A DNA stretch of 64,000 nucleotides from Vitellaria paradoxa (GCA_019916065.1 CM034242.1:11104879-11168878), one strand, 5' to 3'; positions 11,861 to 24,145 are shown, numbered from the stretch's first letter. The notes: generated from the letters alone by a model not told the origin. A program made the numbers and translations.

Positions 11861-12191
11861 ATTTGGTTTATTTTTTTATTTTTTATTTTTTATTTTTATT
11901 TTATATTTTAAAAATTTTAAAATAAAAAAATAAAAAATACTCTATTTTCATTATTTTTAAATTTTCTTTATTTTGGATTAAAAATGCTCAAAATGACTTT
12001 TTAACATTTTTCATTTTACGTGCAAACCTATTTTCTGTTTTCTAAAATAAATTTTAAAAATACAAGTAACCAAATACATTTTGACATTTTTCCTTATTTT
12101 CAAAAGCGTAAAGTGAAAATTGAGTTTAAAACAGAAAATAGAAAACAAAAACAAAAAATAAAAAATAGAAAAACAAATCAAATGAGCCATA
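11861..12191. repeat. Family C fold-back MITE, copy 2
   Basis: Shares GACATTTTTCCTTATTTTC-like and AGTAACCAAATAC-like words with the 7149-7460 copy. Its ends (ATTTGGTTTATTTTT and AAAAACAAATCAAAT) are complementary. Boundaries are approximate. Confidence 0.5.
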
Positions 12192-13741
12192 AATTTTTAG
12201 ATTAATTTTTTTATGCTATGATTTGGTCTTCTTTAAAATTTTAAAAATGATAAATCTCAATTTAAAAAAAATATTATTAGTACATTTAAATTTTTGGATG
12301 AATTTTTTTTATGCAATATATTGCCCCTAAATTAGAAAAACAAAAAACAAAAAACAAAACAAAACAACTTTAGTTCGAAAACACAACCAGCAGATATCTG
12401 TTTTTCGGGTAAAAATTTTTTAAGTTAGAGATTAAACTCTATAAAATTTGAATTTCTTTCCTATTTTTTATCTGTCGGTTAAAATTTCGCAGCAAAATTA
12501 ATTGTTATTTATACACAACTCAATTCGTCATCAATTGTTAATAACTAAAAAAACTAAAAAGAAAAAATAAATGATATAAAATTTAAATGGTCTAAGATTT
12601 AAGTATGTGAACAACCCAATATAAAAAATTACTGTAATTATGTAGTGTGCATTTTTAATTATAAGTGTTATTAAAATAAAAATTTGAAACAAGTTAAAAG
12701 AGAAATTACTGAGAAATTCATTATATTTTAATTATTAATTAATTTCGTGATTTGAAAAGTCATCTCATTGATAAAATTTATAGATTATATATATGAATCT
12801 AAATTTTATTTGCTACAGTTGACAAAATTTGATTGGAGAAAATTAAAAAATTTAATAAAAATTAATTATTATTATTTTTGATTTTGTTGATAACCCAAAT
12901 ACTCCTATATATTACCATCCTTATTACAATTGAAATTTTGCCCTTTGCTATTTATGAAATACGACTCAAGTAAAAAAAAAAATCACAATGCAGAAAAATA
13001 AAAGAGATTGAACACATTTTTTTTATGAGAAACCCTTTTCAAATAAAGAAAGAAAAATCTCAAGTCACGAAAACCAAAATTTTCACTATGCATAAATTGT
13101 TACAAGAAGGATTACGTAGCATATACAATATACTCTTCATAATATTATATCATTTTATATTTTCAAAGTCTTTTAGAAATTTTTTAATTTCCTTAAATAT
13201 TAGGAAACTTTTCTTAAAATATTTTCAACCTACTTAAAGATTAGGAAACCTTTCAAAAAAAAAAAAAACCTATACTTTTGATACCTTAGCCAAATTAAAT
13301 GCCTAAAAACAAAAGTTTGAACTTGTTGTTTTATTCACTAATTTGTTAATTACAAATATAAACCTAACAATAATATATTATAATATATAATAGGTTGAGT
13401 CTATTTATACTCCACATATTTCCTCTCACATTCCACTTTTCTTTTCATTAAATGAAATTACACAATCGCTCTTCTTCTTTTTTTTTTTTTTTTATCATAT
13501 GTTATACATAATTAGAATACCACAAAATACCTTTATACAAAATTTCAAATACTACTTAAAATTGAGTATTTTATTTTATTTTAAATTATATTTCAATAAT
13601 CATTTAATGTAGAGAAATTAGAAAAAAAATGAGAAATCACGCAACTTTTTTTGGTAAATTTTTTATTTTTTTGAAGTCACGCAACTTAGTATGTACCCGC
13701 GTTCAAGTATTGATCAAAGAATTGATATAAAATTTATGTAG
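12192..13741. other. AT-rich DNA upstream of the P450 pseudogene
   Basis: No N-terminal P450 exons (membrane anchor, proline hinge) are visible here in any frame, so the P450 downstream lacks its 5' half. Simple A and T runs only. Confidence 0.5.
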
Positions 13742-15721
13742 GATGTTACCAACTAAAAGGAACAAGATGGTGGAGAAAATGAGCAGAGATATACTAGCTT
13801 CCATGGGGAGTATCGTTAGCAAAAGAGTTGAGGGAATGAAGGGAGGGGCACCTTGTCAAGATGACTTATTGGATATTATGTTGGAATCTAAATTCAGAGA
13901 AATTCAAGAGAACGGGAAAAATAAGAAACTTGGAATGACTATTGAAGAAATCACTGAAGAGTGCAGGCTATTCTACCTTGCTGGGGCTGTGACTACTTCC
14001 TCTTTGATGGTATGGACATTGGTTTTATTGGGTATGCATCAGAACTGGCAACAACAAGCAAGGGAAGAAGTTCTGCAAGTATTTGGGAATAGAATGCCAG
14101 ACTTTACTGGGTTAAGTAGTTTGAAAATAGTAAGTAACTTTCTTGTGTTTTTCCTAAACTTTATTGACTACGTTGCCTTATATTCATAAATTAGTTAAGA
14201 TTTGCCTTGAAATAACGGTAAAAATATTCGATTGGGATACATAGGTTATGGGTATAAATTCTAAAAGGATAAATTATATTTATATTTCCTTAATATTTGG
14301 ATAATTATATTACACTCTTCAATATTTAAAAATTATACTTATCTCTCTTATTTTAAATATTGTTAATATTGATCAATCGTTTGTTAAATCAATTGTTAAA
14401 ATTAATATAAAATGTCAAAATAATCAAAATTTTAGATTATTTTCCTATTTTACTTATCATTTGCTCACATCTTTGTCAATTTTTTTTACAAAAATATCCA
14501 AAATTTTTTATTTTTACTTTTTCTTACTTATTTTTGGAAATTTTCGTATTAAAAAAAAAGGATTGATATCGATGTGAGAGATAGAGGGAGTAAAATAAGA
14601 AAAATATCCTAAAACTTTAGTTACTTTAATATTTTCTGTTAAATTTTAACAATTGATTAAACAGAAAAGAATCAATATTAATAATATTTTAAAATATGGG
14701 TGATATGCATACTTTTTAAATGCTAAAAGTTGTAAGTGTAATAACTTAAATATTAAGGTGAGATATGTGTAATTTACTCATTCTAAGAACACTTTCTACT
14801 TATAAAAGTAATGTTACGCACATTTGACTCTCTTTAGACACTATAATATGAAAGTTGTGTTGGATGAATTTTTTATGTCCTTTTGAGCAAGTCATAACCC
14901 CTTTTTCTTATAGTATGTAAATATTTATCAGAACAATATGGATACATTGTGGGTCAATTATCTTTAACTAACTAGCAAAGTAAATTTTTTATTTCAAAAA
15001 CACCATTGTTGTATCCATACATTTTTAATTAAAAATTTTAGTACAATTGCATTTCCCTTTCATGTTAACACAATTTGTAAGTCAACAATGAAATGGCAAG
15101 TGAATAGCTACCCAAAAACAAATAAAAAATCATTCATAAAGTGACCAAGGTCGTGTACATATGAAATGAATTATATCAATAATAATCTCTTAGTTGGGTT
15201 TTTTAATTTTATATATTAGTTGCCCAATAGGGTAACAAAAAGTATATTTATTTTATAATTATATAAACATTCCTTTGTTTTCTTGGCAGGTAATAATGGT
15301 TTTGCATGAGATTCTTAGGTTATACCCACCTGCATCACTGATCGTTCGAACCACTGAAGAAGTGTTGAATTTATGAGAATTACAGTCTGCCTGTAGATTT
15401 GGAACCTTGCATTACCTGTAACTCTTATTCATCGTGATAACGAAATTTGGGGAAGTGATGCAAATGAATTCAAACCAGAGAAGTTTCATGAAGGAGTTTC
15501 GAAGGCTACAAAGACTCCCCTAAGCCTCATTTTTTCCATTTGGTTATGGACCTAGGATTCGCATCGGGCAGAACTTTGCAATGCTAGAAGCCAAAATTGC
15601 CATAGCCACTATTCTCCAATAGTTTGGGTTTGAGCTTTCACCAACTTATGCTCACGCATCTTGCTATGCTAGGACTCTTCAACCTCAGTATGGTGCTCAC
15701 CTGATCTTACACAAACTCTAA
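13742..15721 (+). pseudogene. Truncated, mutated CYP72A-like cytochrome P450
   Basis: Two exon remnants match the C-terminal half of the CYP72 clan of ER-anchored heme mono-oxygenases. Remnant 1 (13742-14129) begins at LPTKRNK, carries EIQENGKNKKLGM and the I-helix region, and ends LKI before donor GTAAGT at 14130. After a 1160-bp intron, remnant 2 (15290-15721) starts VIMVLHEILRLYPP, with the K-helix E-x-x-R intact, and ends [13 protein letters not shown] as in the family. Damage: 5' exons missing; in-frame TGA at 15374; frame changes near 15375-15440 and near 15530; TAG at 15620. The I-helix AGx(D/E)T motif reads AGAVT (GTG at 13989). The heme loop FxxGxRxCxG reads [12 protein letters not shown], so the thiolate-ligand Cys is Arg (CGC at 15560). 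It cannot make a working P450. A MITE sits in the intron. Confidence 0.88.
14264..14785. mobile_element. Fold-back MITE 'family D' inside the P450 intron
   Basis: Left arm (GGATAAATTATATTTATATT...CTTAATATTTGGATAATT) and right arm (AACTTAAATATTAAGGTGAG...GTGTAATTTACTC) are approximate inverted repeats spanning about 520 bp. A second copy lies at 28169-28945. It adds length to the pseudogene intron without coding anything. Confidence 0.6.
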
Positions 15722-17174
15722 TCAACATTTGAAATTTGGGGATTAATAATGCATGTTTGCTTGATATAATAGAACCTTTTATTTATTTTGGGTGGTTTGA
15801 CTTTTTGTTTGGTGTATTTCTCTCTCTTTGAATTTTCTTTGAACTTATAAATTCTGTTTGAGTTTAGTGCTATTTTCTAGTAAGTTATGATTGGCTTTAT
15901 TCAGTGCTTATTATTCTGTTCTAGGAGAATGACATGTTCTTGTTGACCCTTTTTCTATATATAATAGTTCATTTGGTTGGGTGGATTAAAGAGAATACGG
16001 AAGATTCATTTCCCTTCGGTTGTTAGGTTAAACATGTTATGCATAATTTTGATCAATTCTAGTAACATATACCAACGTATGTAAACAAATTAAACTAAAA
16101 GCACTCACATGAGAACATGAGTTTATGTAATTTGGTAAATTACTTGCGTTTATGGGAATGGATTGATGAGATAGATTATTAACACTATGAGTATGATTTA
16201 TTGTTATGATTGGTTCTGGCTTTTTTATTTGGATTTTAGTTACTACATTATTTTATTTTACTCTAGTTGTCATTTGGGTCTGATTGGGATTGGGTGTACC
16301 TTAATATTATACTATTGAATGTATTTTAGGTTTGTTCCTTGGTCATGGGATATAGGACATGACAGATTGATATTAGAGCCCAAATTAGAAAACTTAAGAA
16401 TAGTGGGGGCCTTTGGAGTAGTCTGTTATGTGATTATGTGTTCACATGTTTATGGTTTTTGAGTTTATTGATTTTGAAAATCAATTATAGATAAAATTTT
16501 CTTTGAAGAGTGTTATTAGACCAAAAACACAAAGCATGCATTATGTTTTATTGTTTTGATATTACTATCATATACATAATAAAAGCATACTAAATACATA
16601 TCATATACATAAAAGAGCATATTAAATACATATGTTATATTCAACTATGTCGTGAACACTGATTGTTAGTATTCACTTGCCATACAAATTTTATTACAAG
16701 TCTTGATCCTGGCAAATCGCAGATCAGTGGGACTAACGGGTCTCCTTTCTATTGTTGTGTATATTTTAGCCTCTGAATCTAAATATATATTGTATATTAT
16801 TCTTTTGACGTCACGGATATAAGACAATTGTTTGTAAGGATATTTGTCTTTATATCCCTTATATTTAGGGTAAAATTACTTAAATCTCTTTATTATATAA
16901 CTAATATCTCTCATACTCGTAAGTAAAGTGAAACACTAATTAGTGTCATGTTAAGTGGTAGAAAAACAATACTACCTTCATCTTTTTGCCGCTATACCTC
17001 CTCTCTCTCTCCTCTCTATTCTTTTTACTTTTCTCTCTCCACGTAGCTTACACTATTATTGACTCAAGAAATCTACTTCTAATTTCAAACAGATAATTAG
17101 AGATCTGGAAACATATTTTTCTCAAATTTGAAAATTTTCTCAGATGATGTATAAGAACAAAATTTTTACAAAAC

Positions 17175-17176
<2 letters not shown>
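15722..17176. other. Non-coding DNA downstream of the P450 remnant
   Basis: No gene recognised. A TGATATTAGAGCCC word at about 16367 resembles the tRNA-Met primer-binding site (TGGTATCAGAGCC) that follows a 5' LTR, but no LTR pair or gag/pol is visible. A CT-rich run lies at about 16993-17040. Confidence 0.4.

Positions 17177-17221
<45 letters not shown>
17177..17221. repeat. TA microsatellite
   Basis: More than 20 uninterrupted TA units. Such runs are highly length-variable and a common sequencing or assembly weak point. Confidence 0.9.
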
Positions 17222-17279
17222 CACAATAACAACTAAGATTCAACTTTAGGAGCATGAAGTTAAACTGATCCTTGTTTCT

Positions 17280-17829
17280 CCCATCTTGTTTGGACTTCAT
17301 TAATTATTTTCTACATAAAAGGTCTCTAACTCGAGATATGTGACTGGAATGATGTTGTCAGTAAATAGGCTTAAGAAGTCCATTATGGACATGGGCTTTA
17401 GTAGCCCAGATGGTTCGCCCATTAGTGTTCCAAGTCTATTAAGGAATTGTATATACATGATGAAGAGCATATTAACTATTGGAAAAGGACAGAGTAAAAA
17501 CTGACGTACCAAATGCTAATGGAAGAGTTGCTACCTTTCGAATTCATAACTGCTTATTTATTCTCACCAATGCTATTCATGAGTGAAGACCCATTGTAAA
17601 TACTCTCTGCTCATGAGTCGAGCATCGCCCAATCGAATAGATTCATAGAACAACATTAAGGTAATCTGTCAAACCATGAAAACCTAGGTGCAGCTCGTTC
17701 CATGTGGTTATACCTGCCTTTTGGTATACTAGCCGACCAATTAGATTGATTCGTGATCCGTAAATCCCGGGCCGCCTACCGCTTCCGCGTACAAGTCGCT
17801 CTAACTCCGTCAGATATGATATTATTATA
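17280..17829. other. GC-richer unique-looking stretch, unrecognised
   Basis: This stretch has a more balanced composition than its surroundings. It includes a 70-codon minus-strand frame (17512-17300) that looks protein-like but matches no family I can name. There is a GC-rich end (CCCGGGCCGCC near 17768). It could be part of a decayed transposon or gene. Confidence 0.3.
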
Positions 17830-18171
17830 GCCCGTTTGGAGGTTTAATAAAAAGCAAAAAAAAGTAAAATTTTTGGTAATTTTTTGTAGTTATAATTTTT
17901 TGGCGTGTTTGGTGGAATAAAATGTAATTTTTAGTAATTTTTTGTAACTTTTAAGTATTTGGTAAACTTTTTATTGTAATAGAGCAGAAAAGTGGTAACT
18001 TTTTATGTGTTTGGTAAGCTTTTTACTATAACAGAGTAGAAAAGTGATAATTTTTGTGTGTTTGGTAAAACTTTTTGTGAAATAAATTACTGTAACAAAG
18101 TAGAAAAGTGAAAAAATATGTGATTTCACCAAGCGCACTTTTTTACCTTTTTTTAAGCCTCCAAACGGACG
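17830..18171. mobile_element. MITE with internal ~51-bp tandem units
   Basis: Ends GCCCGTTTGGAGGTTTAA and (reverse complement of right end) GTCCGTTTGGAGGCTTAA are imperfect TIRs. Inside, three units anchored by TTTGGTAA at about 17961, 18013 and 18064 repeat a segment with GTAACAGAGTAGAAAAGTG-like sequence. No TSD was settled. Confidence 0.6.
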
Positions 18172-19179
18172 ATAATATATTGAAAAGGTAAAATCAGCAG
18201 TAAGAAACCTAACTTTTTAGGTTTTTTGGGCTTTCACCGTCAATTCTCATTATGATCCCAACGGCTCCTCACCAAGCTTTATTTTCCAAGCTTTGGCAGA
18301 GAAGAGTTTCGCCAAAAAAACTTGTAACCATTGCAACAGAGATTGTTTTTCATTTTTATATATTTTTTTTCTCCCTTTTCAATCTACCAAAGCAAGTTCT
18401 TTTATGGAACAGTTTGCTCAAACGTGAAGCTTCTTTTCTAGAAATAGTTTGCCAAACAAATTTTTATTGATTAACACCTATCAAGTTGCATTTTCAACTT
18501 TCACAATACTCATCCAGCTGGTGAATTTCTCTTTAGGCATATATTTATCAGCACCATTTACAGTACAAATTAAAGTACAACAAATTATTTTCTAGTGCCC
18601 GTCTTCAAAGGAAATTTGTATTCCAACCAGCTCTGTCATTTTATGTAGCTTTTTTATTTGTCATATTGCATCGTTATAGTGGAAACATTCATGCATTTAA
18701 CTCATAATTATATAAAGAAAAATGTTACTTAAAAGTTTGAATTGCTCATTTTTTTTATTGACCATAATTTTTTTAGGAAATAAAAGATGAGCTAGCTAGA
18801 GATGAATGCAAGTGTAGAAAATGACGTGAAAGTGTAAATTGATATTAAAAATACTAATGAAAGATGAGCGAATGAAAAGAATTTGGAAGCATGACAAATA
18901 AGGATGAAGTACAATTAAAAGGCAAGAGGTGGATTAGTTTTCAGTTCTGATAATGGGGTGTATGGATATCATAAAATGTAATATGCATGGTCGGCGAGAA
19001 GGATTTGGCGTGATAAAGAAATGTGGTAGGACTTAAAAAATTTAGCGTGATAAAGATAGTAGTACAACTATCTTGCTCTATAGTGGATTTAATTAATTAA
19101 TTTTTGTTTTAATCAATTGATTTAATATATCTCAAATTCTTATAAGTTATACATTTAAATTGAAATTCTTAAACTTATT

Positions 19180-20365
19180 AATATATTTATACTAGTATTA
19201 ACCCGTGCGATGCGCGAAAGATGCATAATAGTCATTTATTTAGAAATGTTAATAGTTATAACTTTATATGTCAAAAATACAAACTAAAGAATATTTTTGA
19301 CATATCTTAATTCTACTGCAACGATCTTCATGTATTCATTCAAATTGTGCATATTTCCATCTACACAAAAATAGAAATAGACATTAGTAACCAAAAAAAA
19401 AAAAAAAAAAAGAGAAGAAGATGAACTAATCAAAAGCATGCTTTTAAGTGTTTTTTTTTTTTTTTTTTTCTTCAGATCATTGCTTTTATGTGTTGGAATA
19501 TCACTATGTACCAATTGGTTTTGAATTAGTTTGGGAGGACTCACTTCCTTTCAACTTCAAATTTCTTGAAACAAACTCAAGTCATAAAGATTTCCATGTA
19601 CTCATTCAAGTAGTGCATAGTTCCATCTATACAAAAGTAAAAACAAACATTAGCAGTAAAGAGAAAATAAACAAAAGAATTGATCAAAATTTTTAAAAAC
19701 TTAAAAGAAATTGAGAGATGGAAGATTTTAAAATAGGAGATAAAAAAAAAGTGAGTTTAAACTTACAAAGAAAATCGATAGTTTTTCATATAGAAAATGA
19801 TGGGCAAATTAAGAGTTTTTTAAAAATAATGGGCGGGAGTGAGTTAGTATGATAGAGAGAGGGGAAAATTAAAAACGAAGAGTGACAATGACTTTTCATT
19901 TTTTTTTTAATTTTTTTCTCATTCCTTTTTAATGCAAGCTTTTTTTGTTGTTAATTTTATTTCAAAAATAGAATAAAAAATTGTTAAAAATAAAAAAATA
20001 AAAGGAACCCAAGAGTTAGAGAGAGGGAGAGATAAACCTTAACTTGCATAGAAGAGAAAACCCAAAAGTTTAAGTTGATGGTCTCGAGTGTATAGAGATA
20101 GAGGAAAATTGGAGAAGGAAGTGACTTTTGAATTTCTTTATGTGATTTTTGATTTTTTTTTAACTCATTTTTAATGCAAGCTTTTATTATTGTCTATTTT
20201 GTTTTAAAAATAAAATCAAAATTCTGTAAAAAGATGAAAATATAAAATAAAAAGTAAAGAGGCATGCCACATATGATGAGGGTGAAGGAGAGCAGGAGAG
20301 AGAAACTATATTATTTTAATATTATAGCATAGATAAGTTTAAGAAATTTTAGGCTTAAAAATAAC
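19180..20365 (+). repeat. Dispersed repeat with CCCGTGCGATGCGCG head, copy 1
   Basis: Starts near ACTAGTATTAACCCGTGCGA and ends near AGAAATTTTAGGCTTAAAAA. A second copy follows directly at about 20378-21478 with head ACTAGTAGTATCTCGTGCGA and the same tail. Shared words include GAAATGTTAATAGT, CATATGTCAAAA and AAGTGACTTTTGA. A mid-segment is itself duplicated (about 19310-19400 versus 19575-19660, sharing TTCCATCTA.ACAAAA). Superfamily is unclear; no TIR or protein was found. Confidence 0.5.
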
Positions 20366-20377
20366 ACACATATATAT

Positions 20378-21478
20378 ATACTAGTAGTATCTCGTGCGAT
20401 GCCCAGGCGATATAAATTTTTTCAATTATTAACATTAAAAAAATAAAAATATTTTTAAAACAATCAAAATTGAAATTTATAGTTGGAAATGTTAATAGTA
20501 ATCAATCCATATGTCAAAATAGATAGATATAAAAAAATATGGTCATTTAATTTTCCAGATAGTAATCCAAAAGTATAACTGCAAAAAACATAATATATAA
20601 TTCCATTCTTTTAGCCCCATCTAGCTCCATCATGCTAAGTAAAATCACCTATTAAACAAAAAATATTTAAAATTATCTCTTAAGTTATATAATATCTTTT
20701 TAAAAAAATTATTAAAAATAAATAAGATTAACGTCTGACTGACCAGCTGTTCCCACAGCCATCCCATCCCAATTAATTAGTCTTTCAGTCCAATCTATTA
20801 CCACAATAAGAGACGAAAGCAGATCTCAGACACTAATATATACGCTATAATATATATATACAGTAATATATCTGTAAATCTATAAAGAAAATTAAACATA
20901 CCAGTAAAGAGAATTGAATAAGTTTACAGTAATATATCTGTAAATCTATAAAGAAAATTAAACATACCAGTAAAGAAAATTGAATAAGTTTGTACAAAAG
21001 AGAAAAATTCAAAAGTTTCAGGTGATAGGTGGGTGTGTGTTAAGAGAGAAAAGATATTGGAGAAGACACCTAAAAGTTTTCTAGGATTATAAAGAGAGAG
21101 AGAGATAAGAGAGAGAGAGAGTGATAAACAAATTTTGAAAAAAAAGTGACTTTTGAGTTTCAAATTTTTTTTTTTTGTTTTTTTTTTTTCTAACTATCCT
21201 TTAATGAATCTTTTATTATAATTCATTTTAGATGAGTAGAGTAATATGCAGAGAAAATTTTTTTTAAAGAAACATTTATTATTATTCATTCCAGGTGGAG
21301 AGAGGAAATTTTGTTTCAAAAATAAAATTAAAATTATGTAAAAAAAGAAAAAGGGAATTGGAAAGTAAATAATTATGCCCGTAAGATGAGGGTGAAAGAG
21401 ATGAGGAGAGAGAAATACATAATTTTAATATTATATATATCCATATTTAACTAAATTTTAGGCTTAAAAACAACATTA
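20378..21478 (+). repeat. Dispersed repeat with CTCGTGCGATGCCC head, copy 2
   Basis: Diverged neighbour of copy 1 with matching head and tail. It contains an exact tandem duplication of 66 bp (20860-20925 and 20926-20991) and GA-rich runs at about 21091-21121. Non-coding. Confidence 0.5.
20860..20991. repeat. 66-bp near-perfect tandem duplication
   Basis: Two adjacent copies beginning ACAGTAATATATCTGTAAAT are identical except for one G/A difference and drift at the final few bases. This indicates a recent local duplication inside an otherwise old repeat. Confidence 0.85.
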
Positions 21479-22629
21479 AAAAAAAATCTTATGTACAGTA
21501 CAAATACAAAATTATGGGACTTTATCAGAGTTGTGAGGCGTAAGACATTTGCTTTAATTGCGTAGAGGACCGGCCTTGTAAAGAAAGGGCCAAGGTTAAT
21601 GACTTCGTATCAATGTGCTTGTAAAGTCTAAATATATATATATATATATATTTGGTTGCAGATTTGAAATATTCAACAAAGTGATGAGAAGATTAATTTT
21701 CAAACTTTTTGTTGGTTGCAGATATCACAATACCATCTTGTGACAGAGTAATAAAGAATTAAACAGTAGAAAATTATATGATTTGAATATAAAGCAGCTA
21801 AAAGCAGAAATCATATAATGTCTAAAATTGGGCTGATTTTCCCAGTATATGATACAACAAAGATATCGTTACACAAATAATAAAATCAATTAATTAATGT
21901 CTAACGACGTTATAATTTGGTTGATATATATAAAAAAATTAAGTATAACGGTTAGTTATGAGTTCTAAAAAAATTATCAATTAATCATGTCTCCACTCAT
22001 CATACAGGGTGCCGCTTAAACTTTTATGTGGTAAACAAAGTAAGACCAACACTAGTTTTAAGTCGTTTTGAAGTTGTATTTATCTCAAAATCGCACTAAT
22101 TTTGTTTTCTTAATTCATGAAATTTGCATCCAAAACCGAGCCGATTCTAATTTGAAACTTAATAAAAAATATCGGATTAATTTAATTTTAAGTTAACCCG
22201 TTTTATAGTATATATTTTATATTTTTCAAGTTATCTCCAATCGGTTCAAAGTTTATGCACATATATAGGACTAACATTATATGTTAATATGTTATATGTT
22301 GTATTACATATCATATTATATTTCTTGAGTTGGTTTATGTCAGTTTGAATTCAGTTAGATTTGGTTCTTTTGTCTGTTAATTGGAAAATTGAACTAAAAA
22401 TATAAAATTATTAATTTAAAACCTACAACTAAATCAATTTTAATACTGACACGAAGTAACCTGAATTAAACTGGTCGAATTATTACGATTTTGGGATTGT
22501 TTGTTTTTTCTTTCGTCAGTAAATGGTCATTTTTTTTTTTTACCATCATGAGTATCATTTCTCGTTCCATAAAGGAGTCAGGTGGGGAGCGTAACGAGGC
22601 CTTTGGGTTAATGTTCCTACTTCAATAAC
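21479..22629. other. Intergenic DNA
   Basis: No gene seen. TA run at about 21635-21651. A GTTGGTTGCAGAT word occurs twice (about 21653 and 21711). Otherwise AT-rich. Confidence 0.45.
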
Positions 22630-22836
22630 TGCCAATCGCGGCCCAAATGTTCCAAGTTGGGCCACAGTTTTAGCTCTTTCAATAACAACCCAATCGCCCA
22701 CCATTTCCCTCCAAAATCTTCAACTCTCTTATACTTTATCCAAATCATCCCCCTCTGCTCCTCGTCCCTCCTTTCTGCTAAAGAAGGAAGAAACCAAAGA
22801 GCAATTCATGCCATCCAAGAATTGCATTTTTCCAAG
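22630..22836 (+). promoter_or_regulatory. Promoter and leader region of the DOG1-domain gene
   Basis: Contains an inverted pair GGCCCAAAT (22640) and TTGGGCC (22657), a motif type frequent in plant promoters and bound by TCP-like factors, plus CCAAT words and a pyrimidine-rich stretch leading into the ATG. No strong TATA box stands out. Confidence 0.4.
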
Positions 22837-22868
22837 ATGTTCAAAGCAGTTTGTAAGTCCCCCCACCC

Positions 22869-22900
<32 letters not shown>

Positions 22901-23783
22901 TTTATACGTGTACATCTTTTTTACTATATCTTGCTTTCATCAAGAAAATTTGATCCCAATTTCTGCATCTTTTCAATGGCGGACAGCTCTCTTCGGCCGC
23001 AAGAAGACATCTAATCTATTCAAGGACTTCTACGCCGAATGGATCGAAACCCTCGAGAACACTCTCCTTCCGCTTCTCCGCCGATCAATGTCGCTGTCCT
23101 CCCCATCTGTCAACCTCCTCGCGACCCAAGTCGATATGATCCACCATCACTTCCAGGTCTACTACGACGCCCTAGACCTCGCCGCCTCCGACGACGTGGC
23201 CCAACTCCTCTTCCCGGAGTGGCGCAACTCTCTGGAGAAACCATTCCTCTGGTTCGGCGACCTCCACCCCTATCTCTTCACCAACCTGCTCCGATCATTT
23301 CTCGAAGACGACGATGACGACGACGAAGAAGAAGACATTGAAATTGGGGAAGTATCTGAGTTGTTCGATAAGCCCTTTGACGTTGTGATGGCTTGGAAGG
23401 ACCGGCCGAAGGATCTGATGACCCGGATTGAGCAGATTGAATGTGGGTTGAGGCTGATGGTTCCGGCGCTCGTGGCCAGAGCGAGGACTGCTCAGAGGGG
23501 GTTTGTGGAGAGAGTGGGGGCGGCCTGGGGGCTGTGCGGAGGGAAGAAGGAGGCGGCGAAGCCCGCAATTGGGGAGGCTTTTGGGGCTCAGATGGTAGAG
23601 ATGAGGAGTGTTTTGGTGGACGCCAATAGGCTCCGGAGGAGTGTTCTTGCGGATATTATAAACGCCACGAGTGTTCATCAAGCTGCTCTGTTTCTTGAAG
23701 GGCTTGCCCAATTCGTTGTCGGGTTTCGGAATCACCAATTCCTCCGTCAGTTTCAGAAATGCAGAATGCCTCTCGACTTGTGA
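22837..23783 (+). CDS. INP1: DOG1-domain protein, INAPERTURATE POLLEN1-like
   Basis: Exon 1 (22837-22852) encodes MFKAV plus one base. Donor GTAAGT at 22853 and acceptor AG at 22986 remove a 134-bp intron. Exon 2 (22987-23783) completes a 270-aa protein without introns or stops. The start is chosen because MFKAV-SLFGRKK gives the short basic N-terminus typical of this group. DOG1-type helices follow: FKDFYAEWIETLENTLLPLL (residues 18-36), HHHFQVYYDALDLAA (58-72), WRNSLEKPFLWFGDLHPYLF (84-103), and a C-terminal NATSVHQAALFLEGL block (231-245). An Asp/Glu run spans residues 112-122. In Arabidopsis, INP1 is a late-meiotic protein that marks plasma-membrane domains where pollen apertures form. 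The assignment rests on remembered family features; another DOG1-domain protein is the alternative. Surrounding DNA is AT-rich while this exon is GC-rich, as expected for a real exon. Confidence 0.75.
22867..22902. repeat. CT/TA microsatellite in the INP1-like intron
   Basis: A (CT)n tract followed directly by (TA)n lies just after the 5' splice site and fills about a quarter of the 134-bp intron. Confidence 0.85.
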
Positions 23784-24145
23784 ATTCATTTGGGTTTTCT
23801 TCTATCTTCTTTCTTTCCTCTCTTTTTTTTTTTTTTTTTTTGTTGTTCATATTTTCGTCGGATTTCTGGTATGTAATCAGTCCTCGGAATATCTTGGAGC
23901 AGAGGAGCTACTCAGAATGCCTCACGCTTTCAAGGACTAGTTGAAACCCACGTAACCTGACTCGGATACTTAAAGTCTACTAAAAAAAAAAAAGACTCTT
24001 TGAGATATAGTGAGCAGTGATTAAAAGTACAGAACGGACACTTACACAATTTTATTGAATTTCAGGATAAAAACCACCAAGCAAATAGGTAACTATTATT
24101 AGAGTTTACAAACCACTCAAAATAATAGAAACACTCTAATATTAG

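Noticed and set aside
16360..16385. tRNA-Met primer-binding-site-like word
   Set aside because: Several mismatches to TGGTATCAGAGCC, no LTR pair and no gag/pol, so no LTR retrotransposon is called.
23039..23850. Several ORFs overlapping the INP1-like exon in other frames and on the other strand
   Set aside because: They are shadows of the GC-rich 270-aa coding exon and lack family features.
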